The notes: generated by a model from the sequence alone, not told the origin. A stretch of 64,000 nucleotides of DNA from Clostridium saccharoperbutylacetonicum N1-4(HMT) (GCF_000340885.1 NC_020291.1:805001-869000), one strand, 5' to 3'; positions 19,893-29,419 are shown, counted from the first letter of the stretch. Program-made: numbers and translations.

Positions 19893-20561
19893 ATGTTTAT
19901 ATGGAATGGAATAAGCTCTGATGATATGGGTGTTAAGGTGATATCTTTACCACCTGTTTCTTTAAGTGCTGAAAATACAAAGGAAATTACCATAGAGGGT
20001 AGAGATGGATTTTTAACAGAATTCAAAGGCTATAGTGGGGAAACTAAAAAAGTTGAAGCAGATTATTTCGGTGATGACCCGTATTCTATCTGTAGCTGGC
20101 TTAGAGGTAATGGAGAAGTAACTTTTAGTAATGAAGAAGGTTTTTATTATAAGGCAAGAATTAGTAATCAAATTCCTCTTGAACAGATAATAAAAAATCA
20201 AATGTATAATTTTCTGATACAATTTAGATGTCAGCCATTTAAGTATTTTATAAGTGGAAGAAATAAAAATATTATAAATTCCAATGGAACAATATTAAAT
20301 AATTTTGGAAATCATAAAGCTTTACCTATTATAACTATTTATGGTAGTGGAAACATTACTATAAATATAAATGGTAGAGCTTTTACTTTATCTAATTTAT
20401 ATGATTCCATAACAATAGCCTCTGAAATAGAAGAAGTATTAGAGGGTAAAGGAAAATTAATGGAGGGTGATTTCCCATATTTTGATCCAGGTAAAAACAT
20501 TATTTCTTGGAGTGGAAATGTTAGTAAAATAGAGGTTACTCCAAATTGGAGAGTGATATGA
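19893..20561 (+). CDS. Distal tail protein (Dit)
   Basis: 222 residues. The N-terminus IWNGISSDDMGVKVISLPPV and the ITIEGRDGFLTE motif are those of the siphovirus-1 tail component/Dit family, which forms the hub at the tail tip where the receptor-binding organelle attaches. It follows the tape measure and overlaps the Tal gene, as in Lactococcus and Listeria siphophages. Confidence 0.85.
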   Translation: MFIWNGISSDDMGVKVISLPPVSLSAENTKEITIEGRDGFLTEFKGYSGETKKVEADYFGDDPYSICSWLRGNGEVTFSNEEGFYYKARISNQIPLEQIIKNQMYNFLIQFRCQPFKYFISGRNKNIINSNGTILNNFGNHKALPIITIYGSGNITININGRAFTLSNLYDSITIASEIEEVLEGKGKLMEGDFPYFDPGKNIISWSGNVSKIEVTPNWRVI

Positions 20562-22687
20562 TGATTAGACTGTGGGAGAGTACAGAAAAGAATTTTAAAG
20601 GTAATCAATGGATTTTAAGTGAGTGTACTAAATGTCAAATAACAGAAATAATCAATGGTGAATTTACTTTGGATTTGGAGTATCCTCTTCAAGATACTAA
20701 AGGAATCAGTAATTATATAGTAAGAGGAAATATAATTACGTGTCCTATGAAAGATACTAGATCTGAACAGCAGTTCAGAATAAGAAAAGTTGAAAAGACC
20801 TCAAGTAAAGTAATAGTTTATGCAGAAACTAAACTTATTGCAGATTTAAGAGCAAATAGGGTAAGGAAAATGACAATTGCAGGTAAAACAAGAAAGGAAG
20901 CTATACAGTATATTTTAGCTAATACTTTGGAAAAAAATAATTTTACTGTTGGAAATCTAGATAATAATGCAATTAGTAATGTAATAGTTGATGTTAAAGA
21001 AGGTTCTGCATTAGAAGCTTTAATAGGTAAAGAAAATAGTATTTTAGGTGAATATGGTGGAGAATTTATCATAAACAATAATGCAATAGATATAGTTGAC
21101 AGCAGAGGTTCAAATGACGGATTTACTATTTCATATGGTAAAAATATAGCTTCTATAAAAGAAACTATAGATGATACAGACTTAGTAACTGTTCTAATAC
21201 CAAAGGTGGGAGACTTAAGACTTCCAGAATATTATGTAGAATCTCCAAAGGTAAATAATTATGAGAAAAAATATTTTAAAGAAATAGAATTAAAATTAAA
21301 AATTTGGGATGGTAAAGGTGAAAAAGCTTCAAATGAGGTAGCAGAAGCAGAAGCTTATAAAATTATAAGGGAAACTTGTAGCAAGATGTTTGCCGAAGAA
21401 AAATTTGATCAAATTAATTTTAATTATTCAGTTGATTTGGTGACGCTTGGGAAGACAGAAGAGTATAAAGAATATGCTATTTTAGAAAACACGAGTTTAG
21501 GGGATTTAGTAGAAATAAAGCATAGGTTATTAAATTTAGATTTGGTTGGAAGGATAAATAAAACTATTTATGATGTATTGTCAGATAAATATATTAAGTT
21601 AGAAATTGGATTCGCAAAACAAGATATAGCAGATCTTATAAACACTACAGTTAAACAAATTGAAACTGCTAAACAAGAAGTAACTTTGAGAGTAGAAAGT
21701 ATGCAAAATACTTTGTCTACTCAAATAAAATTAACAGAAGATACTTTAAGAACAGAAGCAACAAATAGCAAAAATCAGTTACAAACTTCTATAAATCAAA
21801 CTGCTAGTCAAATAAGGCAGGAAGCTTTAGATACTAAAAATAATCTGCAATCAAGCATAACTCAAAATGCAAATAAAATAAATGCTGTAGTACAAGGCGG
21901 AAATACTCAAGGTTCCTGGGAATTAAATAAAGATGCTTTTAAGGTTGCTTTTAGCGGAGCTTCTGATGGTTATACTCAAATTAATGGTGATGGAATAACC
22001 ATTAATGATGGTAAGTTTAGAATTAGACATGATGGAGAAACGGTTTTTAATGTAAGTAAGCGAGGTTATGCTAGAGCAGTAAGAGGTTTTGAAGTTTCAG
22101 GAAATGATGAAGACACTTATTGCTTAATTGACAGTACAGGCTTGGAGATATCAAATGAAAATGGTTATACAGGCAGATTTGAAGCTCATTCAAGTAAAAC
22201 AGGATTATATATTCCAGATGATTTAATAGCTTCTGATTTAGAAGTTGAAGATTTTTGTAAAGTACGTGGAAATCTCAGGGTTAATGAAGATCTTACTGTT
22301 TTTGGTGAAAAAAATTGTATACAAGTAACTAGAAATTATGGAGACAGAAGAATAAGTGCATATGAAACTACAGAATATTATTTCGGGGATATAGGAGAAG
22401 GTATTATTAGAAATGGAGAATGTATTGTTTATATAGATGATATATTTTCTGAATGTATAAACACAAATATAAGTTATCAAGTTTTTACACAAGTCTATAA
22501 TGGAAGTGTCACTAAAATATGTAGACATGAAAATTATTTTATAGTTTATGGAGCTGATGAAACAGTGTTTGCATGGGAACTTAAAGGAAAAAGAAAAGGT
22601 TATGAAAACAATAGATTAGATGAAAGTGTAATAGAGATAAATACAAAAAATAAAATAGAGAAGATATTGCTAGAGGAGGGGCTATAA
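20561..22687 (+). CDS. Tail-associated protein (Tal/prophage endopeptidase tail family)
   Basis: 708 residues if the ATG at 20561 is used, 7 nt after GGAGAG; ATG 20558 and TTG 20546 are alternatives. The first 370 residues have the Tal hub fold (IRLWESTEKNF...DLEYPL). A coiled coil (about 375-435, with TKNNLQSSITQNANK) and a beta-rich tail domain (FKVAFSGASDGYTQINGDG onward) follow. The protein would close the tail tip and reach the cell surface. No lysozyme or peptidase catalytic motif is evident in the C-terminal half. Confidence 0.83.
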   Translation: MIRLWESTEKNFKGNQWILSECTKCQITEIINGEFTLDLEYPLQDTKGISNYIVRGNIITCPMKDTRSEQQFRIRKVEKTSSKVIVYAETKLIADLRANRVRKMTIAGKTRKEAIQYILANTLEKNNFTVGNLDNNAISNVIVDVKEGSALEALIGKENSILGEYGGEFIINNNAIDIVDSRGSNDGFTISYGKNIASIKETIDDTDLVTVLIPKVGDLRLPEYYVESPKVNNYEKKYFKEIELKLKIWDGKGEKASNEVAEAEAYKIIRETCSKMFAEEKFDQINFNYSVDLVTLGKTEEYKEYAILENTSLGDLVEIKHRLLNLDLVGRINKTIYDVLSDKYIKLEIGFAKQDIADLINTTVKQIETAKQEVTLRVESMQNTLSTQIKLTEDTLRTEATNSKNQLQTSINQTASQIRQEALDTKNNLQSSITQNANKINAVVQGGNTQGSWELNKDAFKVAFSGASDGYTQINGDGITINDGKFRIRHDGETVFNVSKRGYARAVRGFEVSGNDEDTYCLIDSTGLEISNENGYTGRFEAHSSKTGLYIPDDLIASDLEVEDFCKVRGNLRVNEDLTVFGEKNCIQVTRNYGDRRISAYETTEYYFGDIGEGIIRNGECIVYIDDIFSECINTNISYQVFTQVYNGSVTKICRHENYFIVYGADETVFAWELKGKRKGYENNRLDESVIEINTKNKIEKILLEEGL

Positions 22688-22878
22688 TGAAAAAAATAAC
22701 AGGTCTTGCAATTGTAAATTGTGAAATAGGTAAAAAGATAGCTTATACTTATTCAATTTTAGATAATTATGGGAATATAACAACTTCTAATGTAAAGGAA
22801 AGCTTTGCAGTGGTAGATGAAGAAATTTTAAAGGCTATAACAACAATTGAAAATAATATAAGTAAGAGACTCTCATAA
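22687..22878 (+). CDS. Small hypothetical tail-locus protein
   Basis: 63 residues, overlapping the Tal stop by one base with GAGGAGG upstream, so translation is coupled. The segment GLAIVNCEIGKKIAYTYSIL and an acidic middle are its main features. I do not recognise it with certainty; small proteins of this type often follow tail-tip genes in clostridial prophages. Confidence 0.6.
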   Translation: MKKITGLAIVNCEIGKKIAYTYSILDNYGNITTSNVKESFAVVDEEILKAITTIENNISKRLS

Positions 22879-22881
22879 TTA

Positions 22882-22914
22882 AGCACCTAGTTATAATTAC
22901 AGGTGCTATTTTTT
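22882..22914 (+). terminator. Internal terminator ahead of the baseplate upper protein
   Basis: AGCACCT (22882-22888) pairs with AGGTGCT (22901-22907), then ATTTTTT. It shows that the start of the next gene must lie beyond it, and it would lower transcription of the host-binding genes unless read through. Confidence 0.8.
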
Positions 22915-22938
22915 ATAGAGAAGAAAGGAATGAATAAA

Positions 22939-24879
22939 ATGAGTGATATACATGCATTAGAAACAAACTTAGATTTAAAACAAAATTTAAACGTATATGC
23001 AAATTGTAAACAGCTAGATATACTTCATTTGATTTTTAATATATTTGATGGTGGATTACAAGCAGATTTAACTAATTACAAGGTTAGATTAAAAGCAATG
23101 AAAGCTGATTATATGCTGCTTATCCAAGATACTCAATATACAATAAATAAAAATGTGGTAACAATAATGCCTGACGAACAACTTACAACTACAAGTGGGA
23201 CGACCAAAATAGAATTGCAATTTATCAATACAAAAACAGGGGAAAAGAAAGCTACATTTAATTTAACTTTAAAAGTAATCCCTAGTGTACTAGAAAATGA
23301 AAGAACTATAAGTACAGCAACATATACACTTATGGATGAATTAGAAAATAAATTAGATAAGGCAGCCAGCTTCTTTGAAAATATAAATAAAGCAATAGAT
23401 GCTAATACAACCTTAGCTGAAACTACAAATAATGCTAATACAAGTAATACAAACTTAAATACAACAATCTCAGCAGGAAATACTTTAAAAACAGCATTAG
23501 ATGGTTTAAATACTACTGCTAATACAACTAAAAGTAATTTAGATACAAGCAATAATAATGCACTAGCTACAAAAACAGCTTTAGACACATCAAATTCAAA
23601 TGCAGCAGCTACTAAAACTGCATTAGATGCAAGTAACACAACAGCTAATACGACTAAAAGTAACTTGGATGCAAGCAATTCAACAGCGAATAGTACTAAA
23701 ACTGATTTAGATAAAAGTAATGCAAATGCATTAGCAACAAAAACAGATCTGGATAAATTAAATACAACAGCAAATGTAACCAAAGCAGATTTAACTACTG
23801 TAAATGACAAAGCTACTGTGACTAAGAAAGATTTAACGGATATAAATACAACAGCAAATAGTACTAAAACTGATTTAGATGCTGAAAATGTAAGAGCAGA
23901 AGCAAATATAACTGCGATGGAAAGCTTTGGAGATATTACAGCACTATCTAAAAATGTGACAAACCTTAGGGCAGAGGTTGAAACTGCTAGAGGCGGGGAG
24001 AGTGATTTAGATGGAAGAATGGACAAGATTGCTACACAATTGTCTGATAATACGCAGAAGATAGCACAATTAAGCAATCCAAACTTATTAATAAATGGTG
24101 ATCTTCAAATATGGCAAAGAGGCACTAGTTTTAGTAGCTCTGGTATTTATTATTCTGCCGATAGATGGAAAGTAGATGCTGGGGGTTCCGGTGGAGTTAC
24201 ACACAGTATATCCAAGCAATATGATGATGTTTATAAAAATTTTATACGTATTACCACTACTGGTTATGCAAATATTTGGCATCAAATAGAACAAGCGGAA
24301 TTAGATAAATTAAAAGGTAAGACTGTAACTTTATCGTTTTATGCTAGGAAACTTAGTGGAAATTTTGTATCAGCTAACTTTAGACTTTATGGAACTTATA
24401 TAGATGGAAATACACTAACTACTAATTGGGCAAGGTATGTAATTACTACAACTATACCGCTTGACGCAACTTCAATAAATATAGGTCTTGTTAATTTCGT
24501 TGCTGGACAAGGTGGTAGCGCAGTTACCTGGGATATAGCCCAAATAAAACTTGAATTGGGTTCTATAGCAACACCTTTTGTTCCAAGACTTTATGCAGAA
24601 GAATTAGCATTATGTCAAAGGTATTATGAAACAATACAATATTCAGTAGTACAGCCAACAACGGCAACAGGGCAAGTAGTTAGAGCTATTTATAATTTTA
24701 AAACTATTAAACGAACTACTCCGACTGTTGTTTTAAATGATGGATATAGAGGTGGTTTTGGGTTACCTACTCTCTTATCTTATGCTAATGGGGCTGTCGG
24801 CGTACAAGCAACTTCAACCTCAGTATTTAATGGTAGTGAATTCTCAGGCTCAATAAATGCAGATTCAGAAATATATTAG
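22939..24879 (+). CDS. BppU-type upper baseplate/receptor-binding protein with 14-residue coiled-coil repeats
   Basis: 646 residues from ATG 22939, 9 nt after AAGGA; the upstream in-frame starts fall in the terminator or touch the ribosome site. The N-terminal domain (about 1-130, with LKQNLNVYANCKQLD and DGGLQADLTNYKVRLKAMK) is the BppU fold. A coiled coil follows with about nine tandem 14-mers of the form LDxSNxTANxTKxD. The C-terminal 260 residues begin NPNLLINGDLQIWQRGTSF and are beta-rich, with a carbohydrate-binding-like look (HQIEQAELDKLKGKTVTLSF). It is probably the receptor-binding protein of the flexible particle. Confidence 0.82.
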   Translation: MSDIHALETNLDLKQNLNVYANCKQLDILHLIFNIFDGGLQADLTNYKVRLKAMKADYMLLIQDTQYTINKNVVTIMPDEQLTTTSGTTKIELQFINTKTGEKKATFNLTLKVIPSVLENERTISTATYTLMDELENKLDKAASFFENINKAIDANTTLAETTNNANTSNTNLNTTISAGNTLKTALDGLNTTANTTKSNLDTSNNNALATKTALDTSNSNAAATKTALDASNTTANTTKSNLDASNSTANSTKTDLDKSNANALATKTDLDKLNTTANVTKADLTTVNDKATVTKKDLTDINTTANSTKTDLDAENVRAEANITAMESFGDITALSKNVTNLRAEVETARGGESDLDGRMDKIATQLSDNTQKIAQLSNPNLLINGDLQIWQRGTSFSSSGIYYSADRWKVDAGGSGGVTHSISKQYDDVYKNFIRITTTGYANIWHQIEQAELDKLKGKTVTLSFYARKLSGNFVSANFRLYGTYIDGNTLTTNWARYVITTTIPLDATSINIGLVNFVAGQGGSAVTWDIAQIKLELGSIATPFVPRLYAEELALCQRYYETIQYSVVQPTTATGQVVRAIYNFKTIKRTTPTVVLNDGYRGGFGLPTLLSYANGAVGVQATSTSVFNGSEFSGSINADSEIY

Positions 24880-24891
24880 GGGGTGCAGAGT

Positions 24892-25224
24892 ATGGAGGAA
24901 TATATAAAAGTTTATGTAAAAGTAGATAGTAACAATGTTATTACTCAAATTGATAGTAGTATATTCTTATTTAATGTTGAAAGTTGGGTAAAAATAGATG
25001 AAGGCATAGGCGATAAATACAGCCATGCGCAAGGGAATTATCTTGATAAGCCCTTAATTGACATGCAAGGTAAATTTAATTATAAGCTCGTGGATGGAAA
25101 GATTGTAGAGTTAACAGATGAAGAAAAGGAAAAGTTATTTCCGACTAAACCAACTCAAAAAACGGAATTAGAAATTTTAAAAGAAACAGTTGATGCTTTA
25201 GTATTAGCTAACTTGGGGGTGTGA
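24892..25224 (+). CDS. Small tail-fibre-associated protein
   Basis: 110 residues from ATG 24892, 8 nt after GGGGG; an in-frame GTG at 24883 is within the site. The beta-rich start YIKVYVKVDSNNVITQIDSS and the helical tail LEILKETVDALVLANLG resemble short proteins found after receptor-binding genes, often before XkdX. It may be a fibre chaperone or a small baseplate part. Confidence 0.6.
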   Translation: MEEYIKVYVKVDSNNVITQIDSSIFLFNVESWVKIDEGIGDKYSHAQGNYLDKPLIDMQGKFNYKLVDGKIVELTDEEKEKLFPTKPTQKTELEILKETVDALVLANLGV

Positions 25225-25227
25225 TTT

Positions 25228-25359
25228 ATGTATGAGACATTACGAAGACTATATCAAGAAAGCAAATTAAAAGAAACAGGATTAAATAATGCAATTACAA
25301 AAGGATGGATTACAGAAGAACAAAAGGCAAAAATAATTACTAGTGTTGCTACACAATAA
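25228..25359 (+). CDS. xkdX: XkdX-family protein
   Basis: 43 residues: MYETLRRLYQESKLKETGLN then NAITKGWITEEQKAKIITS. The YQESKL...A...GWIT..QK..I pattern is that of XkdX, a tiny protein that ends tail-fibre regions in PBSX-like elements. The ATG follows GGGGGTGTG. It marks the end of module 1. Confidence 0.85.
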   Translation: MYETLRRLYQESKLKETGLNNAITKGWITEEQKAKIITSVATQ

Positions 25360-25395
25360 TTGGAAAATAGGGTGTAAAACTTAATAAGCCAAATA

Positions 25396-25420
25396 AGCAC
25401 CATTATAGGTGTTTTTATTT
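25396..25420 (+). terminator. Terminator at the end of module 1
   Basis: AGCACC and GGTGTT pair around ATTATA, followed by a T-rich tract. The stem is short and contains a G-T pair, so it may be leaky. Confidence 0.6.
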
Positions 25421-25584
25421 TACTTATTTTTACACTAAAATGAAGTATGTAAAAATTTACTAAAATTCTTAGATATAAAGTAATTTGTATTACGATTATT
25501 GTTGGATTTAATTGGTATTAGAACTAAAATAAATATAAGGAATGCGCATTCATTTATTATTGAAAATAAGGGAGAGAATGATAG

Positions 25585-26805
25585 ATGAAAAATTACTTTA
25601 AAAAGTTTAGTATAATGTTTGTAATGTCTTTAGTATTGACACTAGGATTTTGTGTTAGTGCTTTTGCTATTACTGATGATGGAGTTGTTGGAACTTCTAA
25701 TTTAAATAATACAACTAATAATAGTGCAGTAGTTGGAAGTAAATTAGCAGCTCCAGAAAAAGGCTGGAAAAGATATGATGATAGTGATAGTAGGATAAAA
25801 TATATTGGCAATTGGACTAATGGTACATATCCAAGTTATTACAATCAAAAATATCATGAAACAAATACAGTTGGTAGTTACTGTACATTCAAATTTAGAG
25901 GAACGCAAATTCGTATTATGTCATCAATGATACTAAATAGATCTAAGAATATAACTGTAAAAATTGATGATAACATTGTAGAACCTTCATCACAATACAA
26001 TAATGGTACATCAGAGGGAATATATTTATTTTATACAAAAACAGGTTTATCAAATATAGAACATTCAGTACAAGTAATTTGTAATACAACTGGTATAATT
26101 GGCTATATGGATATAGACGCTATAGATATAGATGATACTGGTAAATTAATAGATCCTAATGAATCAATATCATTGGATAAATCAACAATGAATCTTACAG
26201 TAGGAGATACACAACAATTAACTGCAACAACAACTCCATCAGCAATAGGAGTAACATGGAAATCAAGTGATCCTTTAATAGCAATAGTGGATTCAAATGG
26301 TAAAGTTACTGGGATTAAAGAAGGTTCATGCAACATAATAGCAACAACAACCGACGGAAGTAATTTAACTACAGCATGTGCTGTATCAGTAATACCAAAA
26401 GGAACAGATCCAAATCCTCAACCAATAGATACAGAGTATATAACTAATATTGCTCATGCTAAAGGTACCAATACTAATAACCCTGGTGGGGAGGTTACAA
26501 TTATATTTCATGGAACGGCTGATACTACATTGAGTGTATTAAAAACAGCCGATGTAAAAGATGTATGGATAGGAGATAATTTTACATATACTCTTGTAAT
26601 AACTAATACTGGGACAAAGACAGCTAAAGCAGTAGTGGTAAATGATCCAGCTCCTAGTCATATTGATTTTAATGTTAGTGGAGTAACAACTACTCAAGGA
26701 ACAGTTGATTCAAGTTCAACATCTAAAAATATTATAGTTAATGTTGGAGATATTCCACCTGCAGGAACAGTTACAATTAAAATACCTGCAACAGTAATAG
26801 CATAA
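25585..26805 (+). CDS. Secreted Ig-like (BIG2) and DUF11 domain protein, cargo gene between modules
   Basis: 406 residues, ATG behind GGGAGAG. A signal peptide (hydrophobic core about 9-27, cut near SAFAIT) precedes a beta-sandwich domain (about 60-185, with GWKRYDDSDSRIKYIGNW), a bacterial Ig-like group 2 domain (about 190-275, SISLDKSTMNLTVGDTQQLT) and a DUF11 domain (about 300-406, LKTADVKDVWIGDNFTYTL). No cell-wall anchor is seen. It has its own intergenic spaces and terminator, so it looks like a moron inserted between tail modules. It could act in adhesion or immunity at the surface of the producer; function is inferred only from domains. Confidence 0.82.
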   Translation: MKNYFKKFSIMFVMSLVLTLGFCVSAFAITDDGVVGTSNLNNTTNNSAVVGSKLAAPEKGWKRYDDSDSRIKYIGNWTNGTYPSYYNQKYHETNTVGSYCTFKFRGTQIRIMSSMILNRSKNITVKIDDNIVEPSSQYNNGTSEGIYLFYTKTGLSNIEHSVQVICNTTGIIGYMDIDAIDIDDTGKLIDPNESISLDKSTMNLTVGDTQQLTATTTPSAIGVTWKSSDPLIAIVDSNGKVTGIKEGSCNIIATTTDGSNLTTACAVSVIPKGTDPNPQPIDTEYITNIAHAKGTNTNNPGGEVTIIFHGTADTTLSVLKTADVKDVWIGDNFTYTLVITNTGTKTAKAVVVNDPAPSHIDFNVSGVTTTQGTVDSSSTSKNIIVNVGDIPPAGTVTIKIPATVIA

Positions 26806-26843
26806 ATTGATTGTTTGAGAAGATAATTAAATATAAAGTTTAT

Positions 26844-26876
26844 AAAAGATACTTGCAGAAATGTAGGTATCTTTTT
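26844..26876 (+). terminator. Terminator of the cargo gene
   Basis: AAAAGATAC (26844-26852) pairs with GTATCTTTT (26867-26875), then Ts. It insulates the cargo gene from module 2. Confidence 0.8.
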
Positions 26877-27018
26877 ATGTTGCTACATAATTGGAAAATA
26901 TGAAGTAGAATTAATAAAAATATATAAATGTAATCTATAGTTAGATTTGCAAGAATTTTTGTATTATAAAAATAAAAAATAATGAAGGACATTATTTTAA
27001 ATCATCTAAAAATTATAT

Positions 27019-27094
27019 TGTAGATAAATTATAAGAAAATTATAGAAAAGCTAGAGGAAATGTATAAGAATTTGAGATTTAGAAGTCTTATAAT
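27019..27094 (+). promoter_or_regulatory. Iterated promoter of tail module 2 (copy 2 of 3)
   Basis: 11-mers in register: TGTAGATAAAT (27019), TATAAGAAAAT (27030), TATAGAAAAGC (27041), TAGAGGAAATG (27052), TATAAGAATTT (27063). The -10 TATAAT is at 27089-27094, at exactly the distance seen in the other two copies. It is nearly identical to the module 1 copy over about 90 bp. Confidence 0.85.
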
Positions 27095-27143
27095 AGTAAA
27101 TGGGAACAAAAGATAGTTTCCTCTCATAACTTAATACCCTTTT

Positions 27144-27181
27144 AAAGTACCTAGTTTAACCCATAGACTAGGTACTTTTTT
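27144..27181 (+). terminator. Leader terminator of module 2
   Basis: AAAGTACCTAGT (27144-27155) and ACTAGGTACTTT (27167-27178) form a perfect 12-bp stem with a T run. It sits about 50 nt after the predicted start site and 160 nt before the first gene. The hairpin sequence is almost the same as in module 1. Confidence 0.88.
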
Positions 27182-27337
27182 GTACAAAAATTTAATGTAA
27201 AGGGGGAGAGGCTTTTGCTGTGTAGTTTCAAGTAAATAGATGATAAGGGAGAGTTGCAGAAGGGATACTAGAAGCTATTATCCATGCATGCACGACCAAG
27301 AAAGTAAAATAAAATATGGGATTTTAGGGGGCGATTC

Positions 27338-27772
27338 ATGATTAATGAATTAATAAACTTAATTAACAATATGTTAGTTGAAAACTTTCCAAGTACAAAA
27401 GTATATTTATCAAAGACAGAGAAGGATTTTATAAGACCTTCTTTTTTTATTCGCTATATTACTAGTAGGCAGAAGGATTTAAATAGAAATAGTTATTTGA
27501 ATGTAATAACTATAAAGATAATTTATTTTCCGCCACTAGATGAACTAATGAATGTGGACTTGGTATCACAAAATGAGGTTTTTGATAAAATGCGAGAAAT
27601 TTTTAGCAGTGGGTATATAAAGGTTTTGGATAGAGCTGCAAAGATAAGAAAGCTAAGAGGTAGAACGAAGAACACGGAGATTCACCTAAAGCTTAAAATA
27701 GACTTTACACAAGACCGAAGCTTTAATACTCCTGAAAGTCCAAAAGCAGATAAAGTTAAATTTAATTTTTAA
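27338..27772 (+). CDS. DUF6838-type tail terminator/neck protein, module 2
   Basis: 144 residues. The pattern INELINLINNMLVENFPSTK...F.RPSFFIRYI and the end RTKNTEIHLKLKIDF resemble the small protein that opens myovirus-like tail operons in Clostridia. In other contractile tails this position holds the tail terminator or connector that caps the tube. The module 3 gene at 41019/41031 is a divergent counterpart. Its presence fits a tail that finishes without a head. Confidence 0.7.
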   Translation: MINELINLINNMLVENFPSTKVYLSKTEKDFIRPSFFIRYITSRQKDLNRNSYLNVITIKIIYFPPLDELMNVDLVSQNEVFDKMREIFSSGYIKVLDRAAKIRKLRGRTKNTEIHLKLKIDFTQDRSFNTPESPKADKVKFNF

Positions 27773-27784
27773 GGAGGAATAAAA

Positions 27785-28906
27785 ATGGGAGAACCATCAA
27801 TACAAATTGTATTTAAGCAAGCAGGTATTACTGCAATTAAAAGAGGAGAAAGAGGTGCAGTGGTACTTATTTTAAAAGACACTATGCCAGCAACCTATAG
27901 CAATCCAATTAAAATGGAAACTATAGATGAAATTCCAGAAGGGTTATCAGACTTTAGTAAAGAGCAAATTAAACTTGCAATGATAGGCTATCAAAATCCA
28001 CCTAAACAAGTTATTGCTTATATAGAAAAAGCAGATGCAGCTGATTATTCAGAAGCTCAAAGCTATTTAGAAACTATAAAATGGGATTATGTAGTAGTTC
28101 CAGGGATTGGCATAACTGTAGATGGTAAGCCTGATACAGAAGCAAATACTACTTCAAGAGCAACGGATTTTGCTACTTGGATAAAACAACTAAGAAGTAC
28201 TAAGGATATTAAAGTTAAAGCAGTGCTTCCACATTGTCCAGCAGATAATGAAGGAGTAATTAATTTCTGTACTGATGATATTAAAACTGCAAACAAAACT
28301 TATACAGCAGCCGAATATTGTTCAAGAATTGCAGGGATGCTTGCTGGTACACCACTAACTATTAGTGCTACTTTTGCACCACTTGCAGAAGTAATTGATG
28401 TGCCACATTTAAAGAAAGAAGAAAGAGATGCAGCAGTTGATGCTGGTAAATTAATCTTATTTAATGATGGAAAGAAAGTCAAAATTGATAGAGCAGTAAA
28501 CAGCTTTGTTACTACAATTGAAAACAAAGGTGATGATTTTAAGAAAATTAAAATCGTAGACATTATGGATTTAATTCATGATGATATTAAGACAACAGCT
28601 GAAGATAGTTATATTGGTAAATATCCAAATGACTATGATCACAAGTGTTTACTTATTACTGCTATTAATGGATATTTTGAAGGTTTAGAATTAGATGGTT
28701 TACTTGATAGCAGCATTGAAGGACAAAATAAAGCTGAAATTGATTTAGAGGCTCAAAAGGTTTATTTAAAGAGTCAAGGAACAGATCTATCAAGTATGAA
28801 AGATCAAGAAATAAAAGAAAGTAACACAGGTTCTCAAGTATTTCTTAAAGGACAAGCTGTTATTTTAGATGCAATTGAAGATATTAAATTTCAAATATAT
28901 ATATAG
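27785..28906 (+). CDS. xkdK: Contractile tail sheath protein, module 2
   Basis: 373 residues, AGGAGG site. Start EPSIQIVFKQAGITAIKRGE and the domains typical of the compact clostridial/PBSX sheath: ERGAVVLILKD near residue 20-30, a central domain with VKAVLPHCPADNEG, and a C-terminal segment with FQIYI. It is followed directly by the tube gene, the usual sheath-tube pair of R-type tailocins. It is 62 residues shorter than the module 3 sheath. Confidence 0.88.
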   Translation: MGEPSIQIVFKQAGITAIKRGERGAVVLILKDTMPATYSNPIKMETIDEIPEGLSDFSKEQIKLAMIGYQNPPKQVIAYIEKADAADYSEAQSYLETIKWDYVVVPGIGITVDGKPDTEANTTSRATDFATWIKQLRSTKDIKVKAVLPHCPADNEGVINFCTDDIKTANKTYTAAEYCSRIAGMLAGTPLTISATFAPLAEVIDVPHLKKEERDAAVDAGKLILFNDGKKVKIDRAVNSFVTTIENKGDDFKKIKIVDIMDLIHDDIKTTAEDSYIGKYPNDYDHKCLLITAINGYFEGLELDGLLDSSIEGQNKAEIDLEAQKVYLKSQGTDLSSMKDQEIKESNTGSQVFLKGQAVILDAIEDIKFQIYI

Positions 28907-28918
28907 GAGGCGGTTATA

Positions 28919-29350
28919 ATGCCACAAGCAAAACAAGTTATAAACGGAACATGGGGAGAAGTATGGATTAATGGAGAGTATGTTTCAGAAGTGTCAGCTC
29001 TTCAAGCAAAGGTTACCTTAACAAAGGTAGATGTTAATTTTACAAGGGATTTATGGAAGAGAAGCAAAGTAACAGGGATAGAAGGAAAAGGAACCTTGAA
29101 ATTACATCATGTGTCATCAAGAATGGCAATTTTAATGAAGGATAATATTAAACAAGGAAAGCAAACAGTATGTACTATAATATCAAAATTGGCTGATCCA
29201 GATGCTTTAGGAGCAGAAAGAGTTGTACTTAAGGATGTTACTTTTGATGAGTTAACAATAGCAGACTGGGAAGTTAAAAAGAATGTTGAAGAATCACTTC
29301 CATTCACTTTTTCTGGTTATGATTTCTTAGATATGATTGAACCTCAATAA
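28919..29350 (+). CDS. xkdM: Tail tube protein (XkdM), module 2
   Basis: 143 residues, GGAGGCGG site. INGTWGEVWINGEYVSEVSA and KRSKVTGIEGKGTLKLHHVS are the XkdM hallmark motifs: a beta-barrel tube subunit with the conserved W-G-..G.G.. turn. It ends 13 nt after a matching sheath gene in the standard order and would form the inner tube driven through the target envelope. Confidence 0.92.
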   Translation: MPQAKQVINGTWGEVWINGEYVSEVSALQAKVTLTKVDVNFTRDLWKRSKVTGIEGKGTLKLHHVSSRMAILMKDNIKQGKQTVCTIISKLADPDALGAERVVLKDVTFDELTIADWEVKKNVEESLPFTFSGYDFLDMIEPQ

Positions 29351-29389
29351 AAATTTTGAGGTTATAAAAATTTGTAATATCAAAAGCAC

Positions 29390-29419
29390 AAAAAACCTTA
29401 CTGAAAAGTGAGGTTTTTT
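29390..29419 (+). terminator. Terminator hairpin between tube and chaperone, module 2
   Basis: AAAAAACCTTACT (29390-29402) and AGTGAGGTTTTTT (29407-29419) form a 13-bp stem with a GAAA tetraloop and a built-in U tract. A smaller hairpin (ACCTCA / TGAGGT, 29341-29362) precedes it. It is placed so that tube and sheath mRNA should exceed the rest. Confidence 0.88.

Noticed and set aside
23133..24077. Long minus-strand frame of about 314 codons
   Set aside because: It is the antisense shadow of the repetitive coiled-coil part of the BppU-like gene; low-complexity hydrophobic translation and no ribosome site.
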